Shown piece by piece: positions 27,091-36,381 of a DNA stretch of 64,000 nt. The translations under genes were made by a program, and so were the position numbers. The notes under the pieces were generated by a model, which was not told where the DNA came from, ran no database searches, and was given only the letters and a program-made list of their open reading frames with translations. The stretch's first letter is position 1, and each line of letters begins with the position of its first letter. The stretch is from NCBI RefSeq assembly GCF_017589465.1, contig NZ_JAELYA010000005.1, forward strand, positions 124,001 through 188,000, written 5' to 3'. This DNA comes from Pseudomonas schmalbachii (GTDB taxonomy: Bacteria; Pseudomonadota; Gammaproteobacteria; Pseudomonadales; Pseudomonadaceae).

Positions 27091-28749
27091 ATGGTTGAGG
27101 GCAGGAAACGCCGCTTACCGCAAATCAGCTCGACACGCCTGGTGCTGGGGTTCTCCCTGGCGCTGGTGCTGTTCTACAACCTGGCCACCTGGAAGGCGCT
27201 CGACGGGCTGGTGCCCTTGCAGGGGCTGTACGGCACGGCGTTCTTCGCCTCCTTCGGCCTGTTCCTCTGGGCCGCGTTCAGCCTGCTGCTGACCCTGGTT
27301 TCCTTCCGTCTCACGCTGAAGCCGGCGCTCAGCGTGGTCGCCCTGTGCTCGGCGGCGGCAGCCTACTTCATGAACACCTACGGCATCGCCATCGATACGG
27401 TGATGGTGCAGAACGTCTTCGAGACCAATCCCGGCGAGGCGACCGCGCTGTTCAGCGGCAGGCTGCTGGTCTACCTGCTGCTGCTCGGCGTGCTGCCGGC
27501 GGCGCTGGTCTGGTTCCTGCCGGTGGTCTACCGGCCGTTCTTCCGCGGCCTGCTGGAAAAGGTGCTGGTGATCCTCGGCTGCCTGCTGGTGGTGGCGGTG
27601 TCGGCGGGCTGCTTCTATTCGACCTATGCGCCGATCTTCCGCGAGGAAGACAAGCTGACCCACTTCATCAACCCGACCAACTACATCTATGCCATCGGCA
27701 AGTTCGCCAAGCAGAGCATGGGCATCCGGGAAAACCTGGTGGTGCAGCCTATCGGTCAGGATGCGGTGATGAACCTCAAGGCTCAGCAGCGCAACCGCAA
27801 GTCGCTGATGATCCTGGTGGTGGGGGAGACGGCGCGGGCCGATCACTTCTCCCTCAACGGCTATCCGCGCGAGACCAATCCGCAGCTGAAGCAGCTCGAT
27901 ATCCTCAACTTCGCCCGCGTGCACTCATGCGGCACGTCCACGGCGGTGTCGGTGCCGTGCATGTTCTCCATGTTCCCGCGCGAGGACTACAGCGACCGCA
28001 AGGGCAAGACCTACGAGGGCCTGCTCGATGTGCTGCAGCGCGCCGGTGTGCAGGTGCTCTGGCTGGACAACAACAGCGACTGCAAGGGCACCTGCCTGCG
28101 CGTGCCCAATCGCGATATCCCGAAGACCCAGCCCGGTCCCTTCTGCGACGGCCGGCGCTGCCTGGACGAGGCGCTGCTGCAGGATCTGCAGGCCTACATC
28201 GATGGTCTGGACGGCCATGCCCTGATCGTCCTGCATGCCGACGGCAGCCACGGGCCGGAATACTACGAGCGCTATCCCAAGGCAATGGAGCGCTTCACGC
28301 CGGTATGCCGCACCAACCAGCTGGGCAGCTGCAGTCGCGAGGAACTGGTGAACGTCTACGACAACACCATCCTCTACACCGACCATTTCCTCGCCCGGGT
28401 GATCGAGCTGCTGCAACGCAACCAGGATCGGCTCGATACCTCGATGCTGTACGTGTCCGACCACGGCGAGTCGCTCGGCGAAAACGGCCTGTTCCTGCAC
28501 GCCGCGCCTTACTCCATCGCTCCGGAGGCGCAGACCCATGTGCCGATGGTGATGTGGTTCGGCACGCGCACCCTGGCGGACCAGGGGATCGACCGCGGCT
28601 GCCTGCAAGGCCAGGCGGAAGCGGCCGAGCTCAGCCACGACAACCTGTTCCACTCGCTGCTCGGGCTGTTCCAGGTGCGCACCGGCGTGTATCAGCCGGG
28701 GCTGGATATCTTCCACTCCTGCCGCCCGCAGATGTCTGCAGGACAGTAG
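27091..28749 (+). CDS. eptA: Lipid A phosphoethanolamine transferase (EptA-type)
   Basis: A 552-residue inner-membrane enzyme: five N-terminal helices (about 1-190), then a periplasmic sulfatase-fold domain. VVGETARADHFSLNGY supplies a metal ligand, the Thr of CGTSTAVSVPCMFS (about 282-284) is the expected nucleophile, and HADGSHGPEYYERYP and VSDHGESLGENG complete the zinc site. It adds phosphoethanolamine to lipid A, altering surface charge. The stop TAG at 28747-28749 is formed by the start of a REP element. Its leader holds a GCCTGCC/GGCAGGC hairpin (27041-27059). Confidence 0.9.
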   Translation: MVEGRKRRLPQISSTRLVLGFSLALVLFYNLATWKALDGLVPLQGLYGTAFFASFGLFLWAAFSLLLTLVSFRLTLKPALSVVALCSAAAAYFMNTYGIAIDTVMVQNVFETNPGEATALFSGRLLVYLLLLGVLPAALVWFLPVVYRPFFRGLLEKVLVILGCLLVVAVSAGCFYSTYAPIFREEDKLTHFINPTNYIYAIGKFAKQSMGIRENLVVQPIGQDAVMNLKAQQRNRKSLMILVVGETARADHFSLNGYPRETNPQLKQLDILNFARVHSCGTSTAVSVPCMFSMFPREDYSDRKGKTYEGLLDVLQRAGVQVLWLDNNSDCKGTCLRVPNRDIPKTQPGPFCDGRRCLDEALLQDLQAYIDGLDGHALIVLHADGSHGPEYYERYPKAMERFTPVCRTNQLGSCSREELVNVYDNTILYTDHFLARVIELLQRNQDRLDTSMLYVSDHGESLGENGLFLHAAPYSIAPEAQTHVPMVMWFGTRTLADQGIDRGCLQGQAEAAELSHDNLFHSLLGLFQVRTGVYQPGLDIFHSCRPQMSAGQ

Positions 28750-28829
28750 GTTGGCGCTGAGCGCAGCGAAGCCCAACGGTGCCAATGCCGGACCGATGTT
28801 GGGCTTCGCTGCGCTCAGCGCCAACCTAC
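28746..28829. repeat. REP palindrome, GTAGGTTGG family, overlapping the eptA stop
   Basis: Starts GTAGGTTGGCGCTGAGCGC and ends GCGCTCAGCGCCAACCTAC, the most symmetric copy in the window. The TAG in its first bases is the eptA stop codon. Confidence 0.9.
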
Positions 28830-28830
28830 A

Positions 28831-28866
28831 AAAAAGGCCATGCGGGGGAGCCCGCATGGCCTTTTG
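28831..28866 (-). terminator. Bidirectional terminator between eptA and uspK
   Basis: AAAAAGGCCATGCGGG pairs with CCCGCATGGCCTTTT around a GGAG loop. With A/T tracts on both sides it can end both the rightward eptA and leftward uspK transcripts. Confidence 0.88.
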
Positions 28867-28883
28867 GCTTGCCGAGAGAGTTG

Positions 28884-29339
28884 CTACTGGTCGCCGCGCA
28901 CCAGCAGGACCGGACGGTTGCTCACGCGGATCAGGCCTTCCGCCACGCTGCCCAGCATCAGCCGGCGCACACCGCGGCGGCCGTGGGTGCCCATGACGAT
29001 CACATCGCACTTGGACTCATCGGCCTCGATCTCGATGCGCTCGGCGATCTCTTCGCTGGCGCGTTCCTGGCAGACGCGCTCGAACTTGACCTGGATATTG
29101 TGCCCGGCGACCTTTTCCCGTGCCTTGGCCAGCGTATCGTCGGCCGCCTTCAGCGCCGCTTCGCGCAGCGGCTCGGGGTTGTAGTAGACGGCATAGTCGG
29201 GCAGATGCCGCAGCGGGCTGTCGACGATGGTGATGACGCGTAACTCACCGCCGCTCAGCTCGGCGAGCTTCACGGCCTCTGCCAATGCGCGGTCGGATAC
29301 CGGGCTGCCATCCACTGCTACCAGAATGCGCTCATACAT
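28884..29339 (-). CDS. uspK: Universal stress protein UspK-like
   Basis: A 151-residue UspA-family protein: ILVAVDGSPVSDRAL at the N-terminus and GTHGRRGVRRLMLGS as the ATP-binding G-x2-G-x9-GS motif. In P. aeruginosa the Usp next to rapA (PA3309, UspK, from memory) supports anaerobic survival on pyruvate and is ANR-controlled. An ANR-like box at 29403-29416 and a TAGAGT -10 on the minus strand (29381-29376) give a start site near 29369, about 40 bp from the box centre, which fits. Confidence 0.9.
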   Translation of the reverse strand: MYERILVAVDGSPVSDRALAEAVKLAELSGGELRVITIVDSPLRHLPDYAVYYNPEPLREAALKAADDTLAKAREKVAGHNIQVKFERVCQERASEEIAERIEIEADESKCDVIVMGTHGRRGVRRLMLGSVAEGLIRVSNRPVLLVRGDQ

Positions 29340-29402
29340 GATCTTGTCCCCTCGGTATGTAATTTGTGTAGGAAAACTCTAGCTCGCTCTGTGCGAAAGA
29401 CA

Positions 29403-29416
29403 TTGCGCAAAATCAA
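29403..29416 (-). promoter_or_regulatory. ANR/FNR-like box upstream of uspK
   Basis: On the minus strand it reads TTGAT-TTTG-CGCAA, matching 8 of 10 bases of TTGAT-N4-ATCAA. Its centre is about 40 bp upstream of the start implied by the TAGAGT -10, the normal class-II activator spacing. Confidence 0.6.
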
Positions 29417-29442
29417 CGGCGGGGGATTGCGGGTGTGGAAAT

Positions 29443-29480
29443 GCAAGAAGCCGCGGCGGTTGCCCGTCGCGGCTTCTTGC
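29443..29480 (-). terminator. Terminator after rapA
   Basis: GCAAGAAGCCGCG (29443-29455) and CGCGGCTTCTTGC (29468-29480) form a 13-bp stem 22 bp after the rapA stop on the minus strand; it also borders the uspK control region. Confidence 0.8.
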
Positions 29481-29502
29481 ATGTCGGCAGTGCGGATCGG
29501 AC

Positions 29503-32349
29503 TCAGCCGGCGACCAGCACGCGAATCGCTTCCAGGCGCAGCGAAGCCTTGTCCAGCAGGGCCAGGCTGTCGTCGCGCTGCTTGCGCAGGGCCTCCAGCT
29601 CGCTGTCGCGCACGCTCGGGTTGACCTCCTTGAGCGCGGTCAGGCGGGCCAGTTCCTCGTCGAGGGTGGCGAGCAACTGGTGGCGGGCCTTTTCCACGCG
29701 CTCGGCATGGCGTGGCGCAACCTTGCTTTCGGCGATGGCGAACTGCTTGGCCAGCACGTCGCGCTGGGCCTGCACGAACTTGTTGGCGCTGGCGCGCGGC
29801 ACGCTTTCCAACTGGTCGTTGAGGGTTTCGAAGGAAACCTTCGCGCCCAGGTCATTGCCGTTGGCATCGAGCAGGCAGCGCAGCGCCACCGGCGGCAGGA
29901 AGCGGCCCAGCTGCAGCGAACGCGGGGCCACCGCCTCGCTGACGAAGAGCATTTCCAGCAGCACGGTGCCGGGCTTGAGCGCGCGGTTCTTGATCAGCGC
30001 CACCGAGGTGTTGCCCAGCGAGCCGGACAGCACCAGGTCCATGCCGCCCTGCACCATGGGGTGCTCCCAGGTGAGGAACTGCATGTCCTCGCGGGCCAGG
30101 GCCTGGTTGCGGTCGTAGGTGATGGTCACGCCTTCGTCGCTGCCCAGCGGGAAGCTGGCGTCGAGCATCTTCTCGCTCGGCTTGAGGATCAGCGCGTTCT
30201 CCGAGTGATCCTCGCTGTCGATGCCGTAGGTGTTGAACAGCTTCTCCATGTACAGCGGCAGGGCGAACTGGTCGTCCTGCTCCTCGATCGCCTCGACCAG
30301 CGCCTCGCCCTCGCCGGCGCCGCCGGAATTCAGCTCCAGCAGGCGGTCGCGGCCGCTGTGCATCTCGGCTTCGAGCGCCTCGCGGGCCGCGCGACCTTCG
30401 TCGAGCAGCGCCTGCCATTCCTTGTCGTCGCCACCTTCCAGCATATCCAGCAGGCGCGAGCCGAACCGGTGCTGCATGGCGTTGCCGGTCGGGCAGGTGT
30501 TGAGGAAGGAGTTGAGCGCATGGTGATACCACTGGAACAGACGTTCCTGCGGACTGGTTTCCAGGTGCGGCACGTGGATCTGGATGGTGTGGCGCTGGCC
30601 GATCCGGTCGAGACGGCCAATGCGCTGTTCGAGCTGGTCCGGGTGAGCAGGCAGGTCGAACAGCACCAGATGGTGGGCGAACTGGAAGTTGCGACCTTCG
30701 CTGCCGATTTCCGAGCAGATCAGCACCTGGGCGCCGAATTCCTCGTCGGCGAAATACGCGGCGGCGCGGTCGCGTTCGAGAATGCTCATGCCCTCGTGGA
30801 ACACCGTGGCCGGGATGCCGGAGCGCAGGCGCAGGGCGTCTTCCAGGTCCAGCGCGGTTTCCGCGTGGGCGCAGATCACCAGCACCTTGTACTGCTTGAG
30901 CATCTTCAGGGTGTCGATCAGCCATTCCACGCGCGGGTCGAAGCGCCACCAGCGGGTGTTCTCGTCAGCGTCATCGAGCTGGGCCTGGAAGCTGACTTCC
31001 GGGTACAGGTCGGGGTGCTCGCCGATCGGCAGCTCCATGTATTCCACCGGGTTCGGCAGCGGATAGCTGTGCAGCTGGCGCTCCGGGAAACCCTGCACGG
31101 CAGCGCGGGTGTTGCGGAACAGCACGCGGCCGGTGCCGTGGCGGTCGAGCAGTTCGCGGATCAGGCGCGCCCGCGCCTCTTCGTCGCCACCCTCGACGGC
31201 GCTCAGCAGATCGTCGCCCTCGGCGCCGAGGAAGCCGTGGATCGCCGAGCGTGCGGCAGCCGACAGCCGGCCGTGGTCGATCAGCTCCTGCACCGCCTCG
31301 GCGACCGGACGATACTGGCTGCTCTCGTTGCGGAAGGCTTCCAGATCGTGGAAACGATCCGGGTCCAGCAGGCGCAGGCGGGCGAAGTGGCTGTCCAGAC
31401 CGAGCTGCTCCGGCGTCGCGGTGAGCAGCAGGACGCCCGGGATCACCTGGGACAGTTGCTCGACCAGTTGGTACTCGCGGCTGGCCTGTTCCGGATGCCA
31501 GACCAGATGGTGCGCCTCGTCCACCACCAGCAGGTCCCAGCCGGCGGCGAACGCCGCATCCTGGGCACGCTCGTCTTCCCTCAGCCATTCCAGTGCGACC
31601 AGGGCCAGTTGGCTGTCTTCGAAGGGGTTGCTGGCGTCGCTTTCGACGAAGCGCTCGCGGTCGAACAGGGCGACCTCGAGATTGAAGCGGCGGCGCATTT
31701 CCACCAGCCACTGGTGCTGGAGGTTTTCCGGAACCAGGATCAGCACCCGGCTGGCGCGTCCGGAGAGCAACTGGCGATGGATCACCAGACCGGCCTCGAT
31801 GGTCTTGCCCAGGCCTACTTCGTCGGCGAGCAGGACGCGCGGCGCGATGCGGTCGGCCACTTCGCGGGCGATATGCAACTGGTGGGCGATCGGCTGGGCG
31901 CGGGCGCCGGCCAGGCCCCAGAGCGACGACTGGAGCAGGCGGGTACGGTGTTCCAGGGTGTTGTAGCGCAGGCGGAACCACGACATCGGGTCGATCTGGC
32001 CGGCGAACAGACGGTCGCTCGCCAGACGGAACTGGATGAAGTTGGACAGTTGGGTTTCCGGCAGCACACGCGGTTCGTTCTGCGCAGTGATGCCGCTGTA
32101 GACCAGCAGGCCGTCGACTTCCTCGACTTCCCGCACGGTCATCTTCCAGCCTTCGAAGTGCGTCACCTCGTCGCCCGGAGCGAAGCGTACGCGGGTCAGC
32201 GGCGCGTTGCGCTCGGCGTACTGGCGAGTATCTCCGGTCGCCGGATAGAGCACCGTGAGCAGCCGGCCATCGAGCGCCAGGATGGTACCCAGCCCCAGTT
32301 CCGCTTCACTGTCGCTGATCCAGCGTTGACCCGGTTGATACTGCGCCAT
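29503..32349 (-). CDS. rapA: RNA polymerase-associated Swi2/Snf2 ATPase RapA (HepA)
   Basis: A 948-residue SNF2-type ATPase, normal RapA length. It has an N-terminal Tudor-like region, Walker [13 protein letters not shown] near residue 175, DEAHH near residue 280, and helicase C motifs including [13 protein letters not shown] near residue 580. It binds RNA polymerase core and helps release stalled polymerase for recycling. The ATG at 32349 is preferred because GGGAGG lies 5-6 bases ahead; a GTG two codons earlier is too close. It is divergent from a small hypothetical gene. Confidence 0.96.
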   Translation of the reverse strand: MAQYQPGQRWISDSEAELGLGTILALDGRLLTVLYPATGDTRQYAERNAPLTRVRFAPGDEVTHFEGWKMTVREVEEVDGLLVYSGITAQNEPRVLPETQLSNFIQFRLASDRLFAGQIDPMSWFRLRYNTLEHRTRLLQSSLWGLAGARAQPIAHQLHIAREVADRIAPRVLLADEVGLGKTIEAGLVIHRQLLSGRASRVLILVPENLQHQWLVEMRRRFNLEVALFDRERFVESDASNPFEDSQLALVALEWLREDERAQDAAFAAGWDLLVVDEAHHLVWHPEQASREYQLVEQLSQVIPGVLLLTATPEQLGLDSHFARLRLLDPDRFHDLEAFRNESSQYRPVAEAVQELIDHGRLSAAARSAIHGFLGAEGDDLLSAVEGGDEEARARLIRELLDRHGTGRVLFRNTRAAVQGFPERQLHSYPLPNPVEYMELPIGEHPDLYPEVSFQAQLDDADENTRWWRFDPRVEWLIDTLKMLKQYKVLVICAHAETALDLEDALRLRSGIPATVFHEGMSILERDRAAAYFADEEFGAQVLICSEIGSEGRNFQFAHHLVLFDLPAHPDQLEQRIGRLDRIGQRHTIQIHVPHLETSPQERLFQWYHHALNSFLNTCPTGNAMQHRFGSRLLDMLEGGDDKEWQALLDEGRAAREALEAEMHSGRDRLLELNSGGAGEGEALVEAIEEQDDQFALPLYMEKLFNTYGIDSEDHSENALILKPSEKMLDASFPLGSDEGVTITYDRNQALAREDMQFLTWEHPMVQGGMDLVLSGSLGNTSVALIKNRALKPGTVLLEMLFVSEAVAPRSLQLGRFLPPVALRCLLDANGNDLGAKVSFETLNDQLESVPRASANKFVQAQRDVLAKQFAIAESKVAPRHAERVEKARHQLLATLDEELARLTALKEVNPSVRDSELEALRKQRDDSLALLDKASLRLEAIRVLVAG

Positions 32350-32593
32350 GGACACCTCCCAAAAAAAGCGGGCTATGGTAACGGAACACGCGGGATTCAG
32401 CGATGGCCGTCCGGTGGGAGAAGCATCCGAATATCGACATGGACCTGTCGACGGCCAACATGACGGAGAGTTGCGCCCGCACTTTCCGGACGAGCCGGGA
32501 AACTCGTCGAAAATGTAGAGAAGTGTAGCGAGCCGGATTCAAGTCGCGGACCTGGCTGCCGACAGCCTGACCAGAGGACGAACAGGACTACTC

Positions 32594-32866
32594 ATGTTGC
32601 CGCCCATCCCCCATGGCCTGCCAGCGCAGCAGGAGTCGCCCAAGCCGCGCCCGGAGGTCGCTCCGGTCACCGCGGCGCAGCCTGACGCCGGCGTGGGGCT
32701 GAAACGTCGTCCCCAGGAGCGGACGGCGGAGGAGGGCTATCAGGGACGCCGGCATCCCCCGGCGCCGCCTGGAGCAGCGGAGGAAGAGTCCGCCGATGGC
32801 CAATCGGATGTTCCCGAGCTGGAAGCGGCGCCACGCAAGGGCGTATGGGTGGATATCGAGATCTGA
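32594..32866 (+). CDS. Small proline-rich hypothetical protein
   Basis: A 90-residue protein, rich in Pro, Glu and Arg (PPAPPGAAEEES), with low complexity and no membrane segment. An equivalent small gene lies beside rapA/hepA in P. aeruginosa as I remember it, which is the main support; base composition alone would not prove coding. It ends with a conserved-looking GVWVDIEI. The ATG at 32594 is preceded by GGACTACTC, a modest site. Function unknown. Confidence 0.6.
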   Translation: MLPPIPHGLPAQQESPKPRPEVAPVTAAQPDAGVGLKRRPQERTAEEGYQGRRHPPAPPGAAEEESADGQSDVPELEAAPRKGVWVDIEI

Positions 32867-32923
32867 TGCCCGTGGCCGGACGACGCTGCATACTGGCCAG
32901 GACTGCCCCATGAGCGTGCTGCC

Positions 32924-33523
32924 ATGTTGTTCGACGATGCCCCCATCGTTCTGCCCGATGCCGAACTCCGCCTGATCCCGTGCTGGTGCCCGCCTGCCAC
33001 GGCGGCGGAGTGGTTCGAGCGGCTGGTGGCGGAAACGCCCTGGGAGCAACCCAGCGTCCACCTGCATGGGCGCGACTATCCCGTACCGCGGCTGGTTGCC
33101 TGGTACGGCGACCCGCAGGCCACCTATCGCTATTCCGGGCTGGTGCACGAGCCATTGCCGTGGACCCGGCTGTTGAGCGAAATTCGGCAGCGGGTGGTGG
33201 AAACGGTCGGCCGGCCGCTCAACGGCGTGCTGCTCAACTATTACCGGGACGGCCAGGACTCCATGGGCTGGCACAGCGACGACGAGCCCGAACTGGGGCG
33301 CAACCCGCTGGTGGCTTCGCTCAACCTGGGTGGTACCCGGCGCTTCGACCTGCGCCGCAAGGGGCACTCGGCAATCGACTACTCGGTGGAACTGGAAGCG
33401 GGCTCCCTGCTAGTCATGTCGGGCACAACGCAGCATTATTGGCAACATCAGGTAGCGAAGACCCGCCGCGAGGTCGCGCCCCGTTTGAATCTGACTTTCC
33501 GTCTGGTGCATTCCCCCTCATGA
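32924..33523 (+). CDS. AlkB-like Fe(II)/2-oxoglutarate dioxygenase
   Basis: A 199-residue dioxygenase. GWHSDDEPELG supplies the His and Asp iron ligands, QHYWQH the second His, and RLNLTFRLV the 2-oxoglutarate arginine pair. NYYRDGQDSMGWH is the AlkB/ALKBH2-like signature. It repairs alkylated bases by oxidative demethylation (family role). The stop overlaps the next small gene by 4 bp, so the two are co-translated. Confidence 0.9.
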   Translation: MLFDDAPIVLPDAELRLIPCWCPPATAAEWFERLVAETPWEQPSVHLHGRDYPVPRLVAWYGDPQATYRYSGLVHEPLPWTRLLSEIRQRVVETVGRPLNGVLLNYYRDGQDSMGWHSDDEPELGRNPLVASLNLGGTRRFDLRRKGHSAIDYSVELEAGSLLVMSGTTQHYWQHQVAKTRREVAPRLNLTFRLVHSPS

Positions 33524-33681
33524 GCAACGACGACAATCTGATCGACCTGAACGCCGAACGCGACAAGCGTGTCCACGACGTGCATGAAAAGCGCCTGCAG
33601 GAAGTGCGCAAGGCCTTCGAAAAGGTTCTGCCGCTGGGCAAGCCGGGCAAGAAAGGCAAAGGCAAGCCCAAGAAGCGCTGA
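33520..33681 (+). CDS. Small basic protein coupled to the AlkB-like gene
   Basis: A 53-residue protein ending with a lysine-rich tail (GKPGKKGKGKPKKR) after a short amphipathic helix. The ATG overlaps the AlkB-like stop as ATGA. The tail suggests nucleic-acid binding (inference); I know no named family. An open frame in the same phase runs upstream through the AlkB-like gene without coding support. Confidence 0.68.
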   Translation: MSNDDNLIDLNAERDKRVHDVHEKRLQEVRKAFEKVLPLGKPGKKGKGKPKKR

Positions 33682-33810
33682 TTCCGGCTGGTTCCATTCT
33701 CTCCAACGCTGCGGAAAGCCTGATTCCGCGGCGTCTCGCCGCATCTCACCATTCGCATTCTTGACCTGCGTCAGTGCTCTGCCGGGCTCTGACCCGGGCA
33801 CTGGCGTAAG

Positions 33811-33824
33811 TTGATGCAGATCAA
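33811..33824 (+). promoter_or_regulatory. Perfect ANR/FNR box upstream of phrS/ccoM
   Basis: TTGAT-GCAG-ATCAA matches the FNR/ANR consensus exactly. Its centre is 40-41 bp upstream of the start implied by a TAATCT -10 at 33846-33851, the canonical activating position. Low oxygen should switch on the RNA downstream. Confidence 0.88.
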
Positions 33825-33894
33825 TAGTGCTCGGCCAGCCGCCGGTAATCTGAGCCCATCTCCCAAGCAGCAGATAACAGAGAGGGCCAACACC

Positions 33895-34002
33895 ATGTTC
33901 ATCGACGAAGTGGTACTCGCAGGTGTTATCACAGTTGGCCTGATGATCGTTTTCTGCGGAGGGGTCGGATATTTCATCTGGAAGGATTCCCACCGCCATT
34001 GA
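33895..34002 (+). CDS. ccoM: cbb3-type cytochrome oxidase small subunit CcoM
   Basis: A 35-residue single-helix peptide starting MFIDEVVLAGVITVGL and ending GYFIWKDSHRH, very close to CcoM, the small subunit of the P. stutzeri cbb3 oxidase. One membrane helix spans about residues 7-29. It starts 36 nt into the predicted PhrS RNA with a GAGAGGG site ahead. Control by ANR fits a low-oxygen terminal oxidase. An in-frame ATG further upstream (33814) overlaps the ANR box and is rejected. Confidence 0.85.
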   Translation: MFIDEVVLAGVITVGLMIVFCGGVGYFIWKDSHRH

Positions 34003-34043
34003 TCGGTGATTCTTCCGGATACACAGGGCACGCAAGGCACTTA

Positions 34044-34070
34044 GGGCGACTTTAGGTCGCCCGTTTTTTT
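34044..34070 (+). terminator. Intrinsic terminator of phrS/ccoM
   Basis: GGGCGAC, loop TTTAG, GTCGCCC, then a seven-T run at 34064-34070. It is a textbook Rho-independent terminator. Confidence 0.93.
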
Positions 34071-34177
34071 GTGCGCGAAAAAAATCTGGATGACAAATAG
34101 TTAGGTGGCTAATAATGCGGGCAGATACGGCGCTGCTCGGCCATTCTTGAATCTTCCGGATTTCTTCGAGACGTTGC

Positions 34178-36169
34178 GTGCGACAATCGCTCAAGGCATT
34201 CCTCGCGCCGGACCCGCTGGCGCTCAAGTTCGCGATCAAGACGCTGCTGGCCGGTGGCCTGGCGCTGTGGTGCGCGCTTCGTTTCGATCTCGAACAGCCG
34301 CAATGGGCCTTGATGACGGTGTTCATCGTTTCCCAGCCGCTGTCCGGCATGGTGATCGCCAAGGGCATCTTCCGTCTGCTCGGCACCCTGGTCGGGACCG
34401 CGATGTCGGTGGTGATGATCGCCTTGTTCGCGCAGACGCCCTGGCTGTTCCTGCTGGTCATTTCGCTGTGGCTGGGACTTTGTACCGCGGCCTCCACCAC
34501 CCTGCGCAACCATGTTTCCTACGCCTTCGTGCTGGCCGGTTATACCGCGGCGATCATCGGCCTGCCGTCGATCTTCCAGCCGCTCACCGTGTTCGACCAG
34601 GCGGTGGCCCGCTGCACGGAAATCTGCCTGGGTATCCTTTGCGCCTCGGTAATCAGCGCGACGCTCTGGCCACGCCGGGTCGAGGCGAATCTCGACAAGC
34701 AGGCGCGCGCTACCTGGCTGGCCGGAATGCAGGCGGCGCGCGGCGAGGTCGCCGAAGAGGCGCGCCAGCCGAAGAGCCTGCTGGCCGCGCTGGGCAAGAT
34801 CGTCGAAGTGGATGTGCAGCGCGATCACGCCTGGTTCGAGGGTTTTCGCGGGAGACAGCGGGCGCGGGCGCTGCGCGTGCTGTCGCGGGATCTGCTCAGC
34901 CTGCTGCGTACCGCCAGGGGCGTTGCTCGCCAGCGCAACCTGCTGGACAGCGAGGATCGGCAGCGCCTGCAGCCATGGATTGATGAGCTTCTCGCCTGCT
35001 TCGACGGCGAGCCCGATGCGGCGGCCATGGAGGCTGTGCGTGAGCGGCTTGGCGAGGTGGCTCGCGATCCCGATCTGTCGAATGACCTGCGCTACAGCCT
35101 GGCACGCTGCAGCGTGCTGCTGCGCAAGGCGGTCGATGCCGAGCGAAGCATGCGTTCGGTGGCCAGCGGAGAGCTGGATGCCAGTGCCCCGGGGAACCTG
35201 TCCTGGCATCGCGACTGGCTGATGGCGTTGTTCAGCGGGGCGCGCAGCGCCCTGGCGTTTCTCTGCATGGCGGCATTCTGGATGGCCACCGCCTGGCCTG
35301 GTGCGATCAGCGGGATGCTGCTGGCCGCAGTAATCTGCAGCCTGTTCGCCGGCCGCGACAATCCCTCCGCCATCGGTCTTTCCTTCCTGCGCGGCATCCT
35401 TTATGCGATCCCTGCCGCAGTGGTTGTCACCCAGTGGCTACTGCCGCAATGGAGCGGTTTCCCGCTGCTTTGCCTGGCCCTCGGCGTGCCGTTGTTCTTC
35501 GCCGCGCTGGGAATGGCGACGCCCATTCTGGCCGGGACCACGACGTCCTTCGCGATCCACTTCATCACCCTGGTCGCGCCGCGCAACCAGATGCACTACG
35601 ACCTCGCCGTGCTGCTCAACTCGGCGCAGGGCGTGCTGATTGGCGTCGGCAGCGCCGTGGTGCTGTTCCGCCTGCTGACATTGTCGCCGAACTGGCTGAA
35701 CCGTCGGCTGATCGCGGCGACCTGCGTCGATCTCGGCCGGCTGACCCGGCGGCCGCTGGCGCAGGCGGAGAACTGGTTCGGCGGGCGCATGGCCGACCGC
35801 CTGATCCGCCTGGCGCGGCACTACACCTTGCTGCCGGAGCAGGGACAGCAGCGCTGGCAGGACGGCCTGCTGGCGCTCGACCTGGGCAATGAGCTGATCC
35901 ATCTGCGCGCCTGCCTGGGCAACGCGCGTGGCACCCTGCGCAAGGCGCGCGAACGTTTCCTGGGCGAACTCGGCGATATTCTCGAAGCGGGGCCGGGCGC
36001 GGGGCGCGAAGGGCGCCTGGAAACACTCTGCCTGTCGCTGGAGGATACGTTGGGCAAGGACAAGTCCGGAGAAAGCGAAGCCAATCGACTGGCCCGGGCG
36101 GCGCTGGTGCAATTGCGGCATACCTGGCGCCAGTGGTGCCGGCCGGAGGAAAAGCATGGAGTTGCATGA
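34178..36169 (+). CDS. FUSC/AaeB-type aromatic-acid efflux protein
   Basis: A 663-residue FUSC-family inner-membrane pump subunit. Two hydrophobic blocks (about residues 20-170 and 345-510) flank and follow cytoplasmic regions, as in AaeB. With the DUF1656 and HlyD genes that follow it forms the usual three-gene efflux set, exporting aromatic carboxylic acids or similar compounds (family role). The GTG at 34178 starts just before the first membrane block. It overlaps the next gene by 14 bp. Confidence 0.88.
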   Translation: MRQSLKAFLAPDPLALKFAIKTLLAGGLALWCALRFDLEQPQWALMTVFIVSQPLSGMVIAKGIFRLLGTLVGTAMSVVMIALFAQTPWLFLLVISLWLGLCTAASTTLRNHVSYAFVLAGYTAAIIGLPSIFQPLTVFDQAVARCTEICLGILCASVISATLWPRRVEANLDKQARATWLAGMQAARGEVAEEARQPKSLLAALGKIVEVDVQRDHAWFEGFRGRQRARALRVLSRDLLSLLRTARGVARQRNLLDSEDRQRLQPWIDELLACFDGEPDAAAMEAVRERLGEVARDPDLSNDLRYSLARCSVLLRKAVDAERSMRSVASGELDASAPGNLSWHRDWLMALFSGARSALAFLCMAAFWMATAWPGAISGMLLAAVICSLFAGRDNPSAIGLSFLRGILYAIPAAVVVTQWLLPQWSGFPLLCLALGVPLFFAALGMATPILAGTTTSFAIHFITLVAPRNQMHYDLAVLLNSAQGVLIGVGSAVVLFRLLTLSPNWLNRRLIAATCVDLGRLTRRPLAQAENWFGGRMADRLIRLARHYTLLPEQGQQRWQDGLLALDLGNELIHLRACLGNARGTLRKARERFLGELGDILEAGPGAGREGRLETLCLSLEDTLGKDKSGESEANRLARAALVQLRHTWRQWCRPEEKHGVA

Positions 36170-36365
36170 ATGGAGCTGGGGTGGCGTCTACCTGAGCCCG
36201 CTGTTCGTCTACGCGCTCATGGCGCTTGGTTTGACGGCGGCGGTGCGCATGCTGATGCAGGTGACCCCGCTGGGACGCTGGATCTGGAACGAGGCGCTGT
36301 TCGATTGCGCGCTGTTCCTGCTGATTCTTTGTGCAATCACCTGGAGCCTCGCTGGAGGCGGTTGA
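36156..36365 (+). CDS. DUF1656 small membrane protein (AaeX-like)
   Basis: A 69-residue protein with two membrane helices, starting MELHEWSWGGVYLSPLFVYA, the DUF1656 pattern. These small proteins travel with FUSC and HlyD pumps. GGAGGA lies just ahead of its ATG at 36156, inside the end of the FUSC gene. Confidence 0.87.
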   Translation: MELHEWSWGGVYLSPLFVYALMALGLTAAVRMLMQVTPLGRWIWNEALFDCALFLLILCAITWSLAGGG

Positions 36366-36381
36366 TAAAGGAGAGTTCTGC

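Larger units (their letters stand above)
33859..34070 (+). ncRNA. phrS: PhrS small RNA (contains the ccoM micro-ORF)
   Basis: The predicted transcript starts near 33859 (TAATCT -10 and ANR box upstream) and ends at the T-run of a terminator at 34070, giving about 212 nt. PhrS of P. aeruginosa is a ~212-nt, ANR-dependent RNA that carries a ~37-codon ORF, activates pqsR translation and lies between these same neighbours (PA3305/PA3306), all from memory. Position, length, control and internal ORF agree. I could not align the base-pairing segment, so identity rests on these matches. Confidence 0.8.

Noticed and set aside
29680..32463. A 927-codon open frame opposite rapA.
   Set aside because: It is antisense to a well-supported gene. 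Its translation is rich in Gln, Ala, Val and His with no domain motif, typical of mirror frames in GC-rich DNA.
33811..33894. An earlier start for CcoM at 33814 giving 62 residues.
   Set aside because: That start lies inside the ANR box and upstream of the predicted transcription start, so it could not be translated from that RNA.
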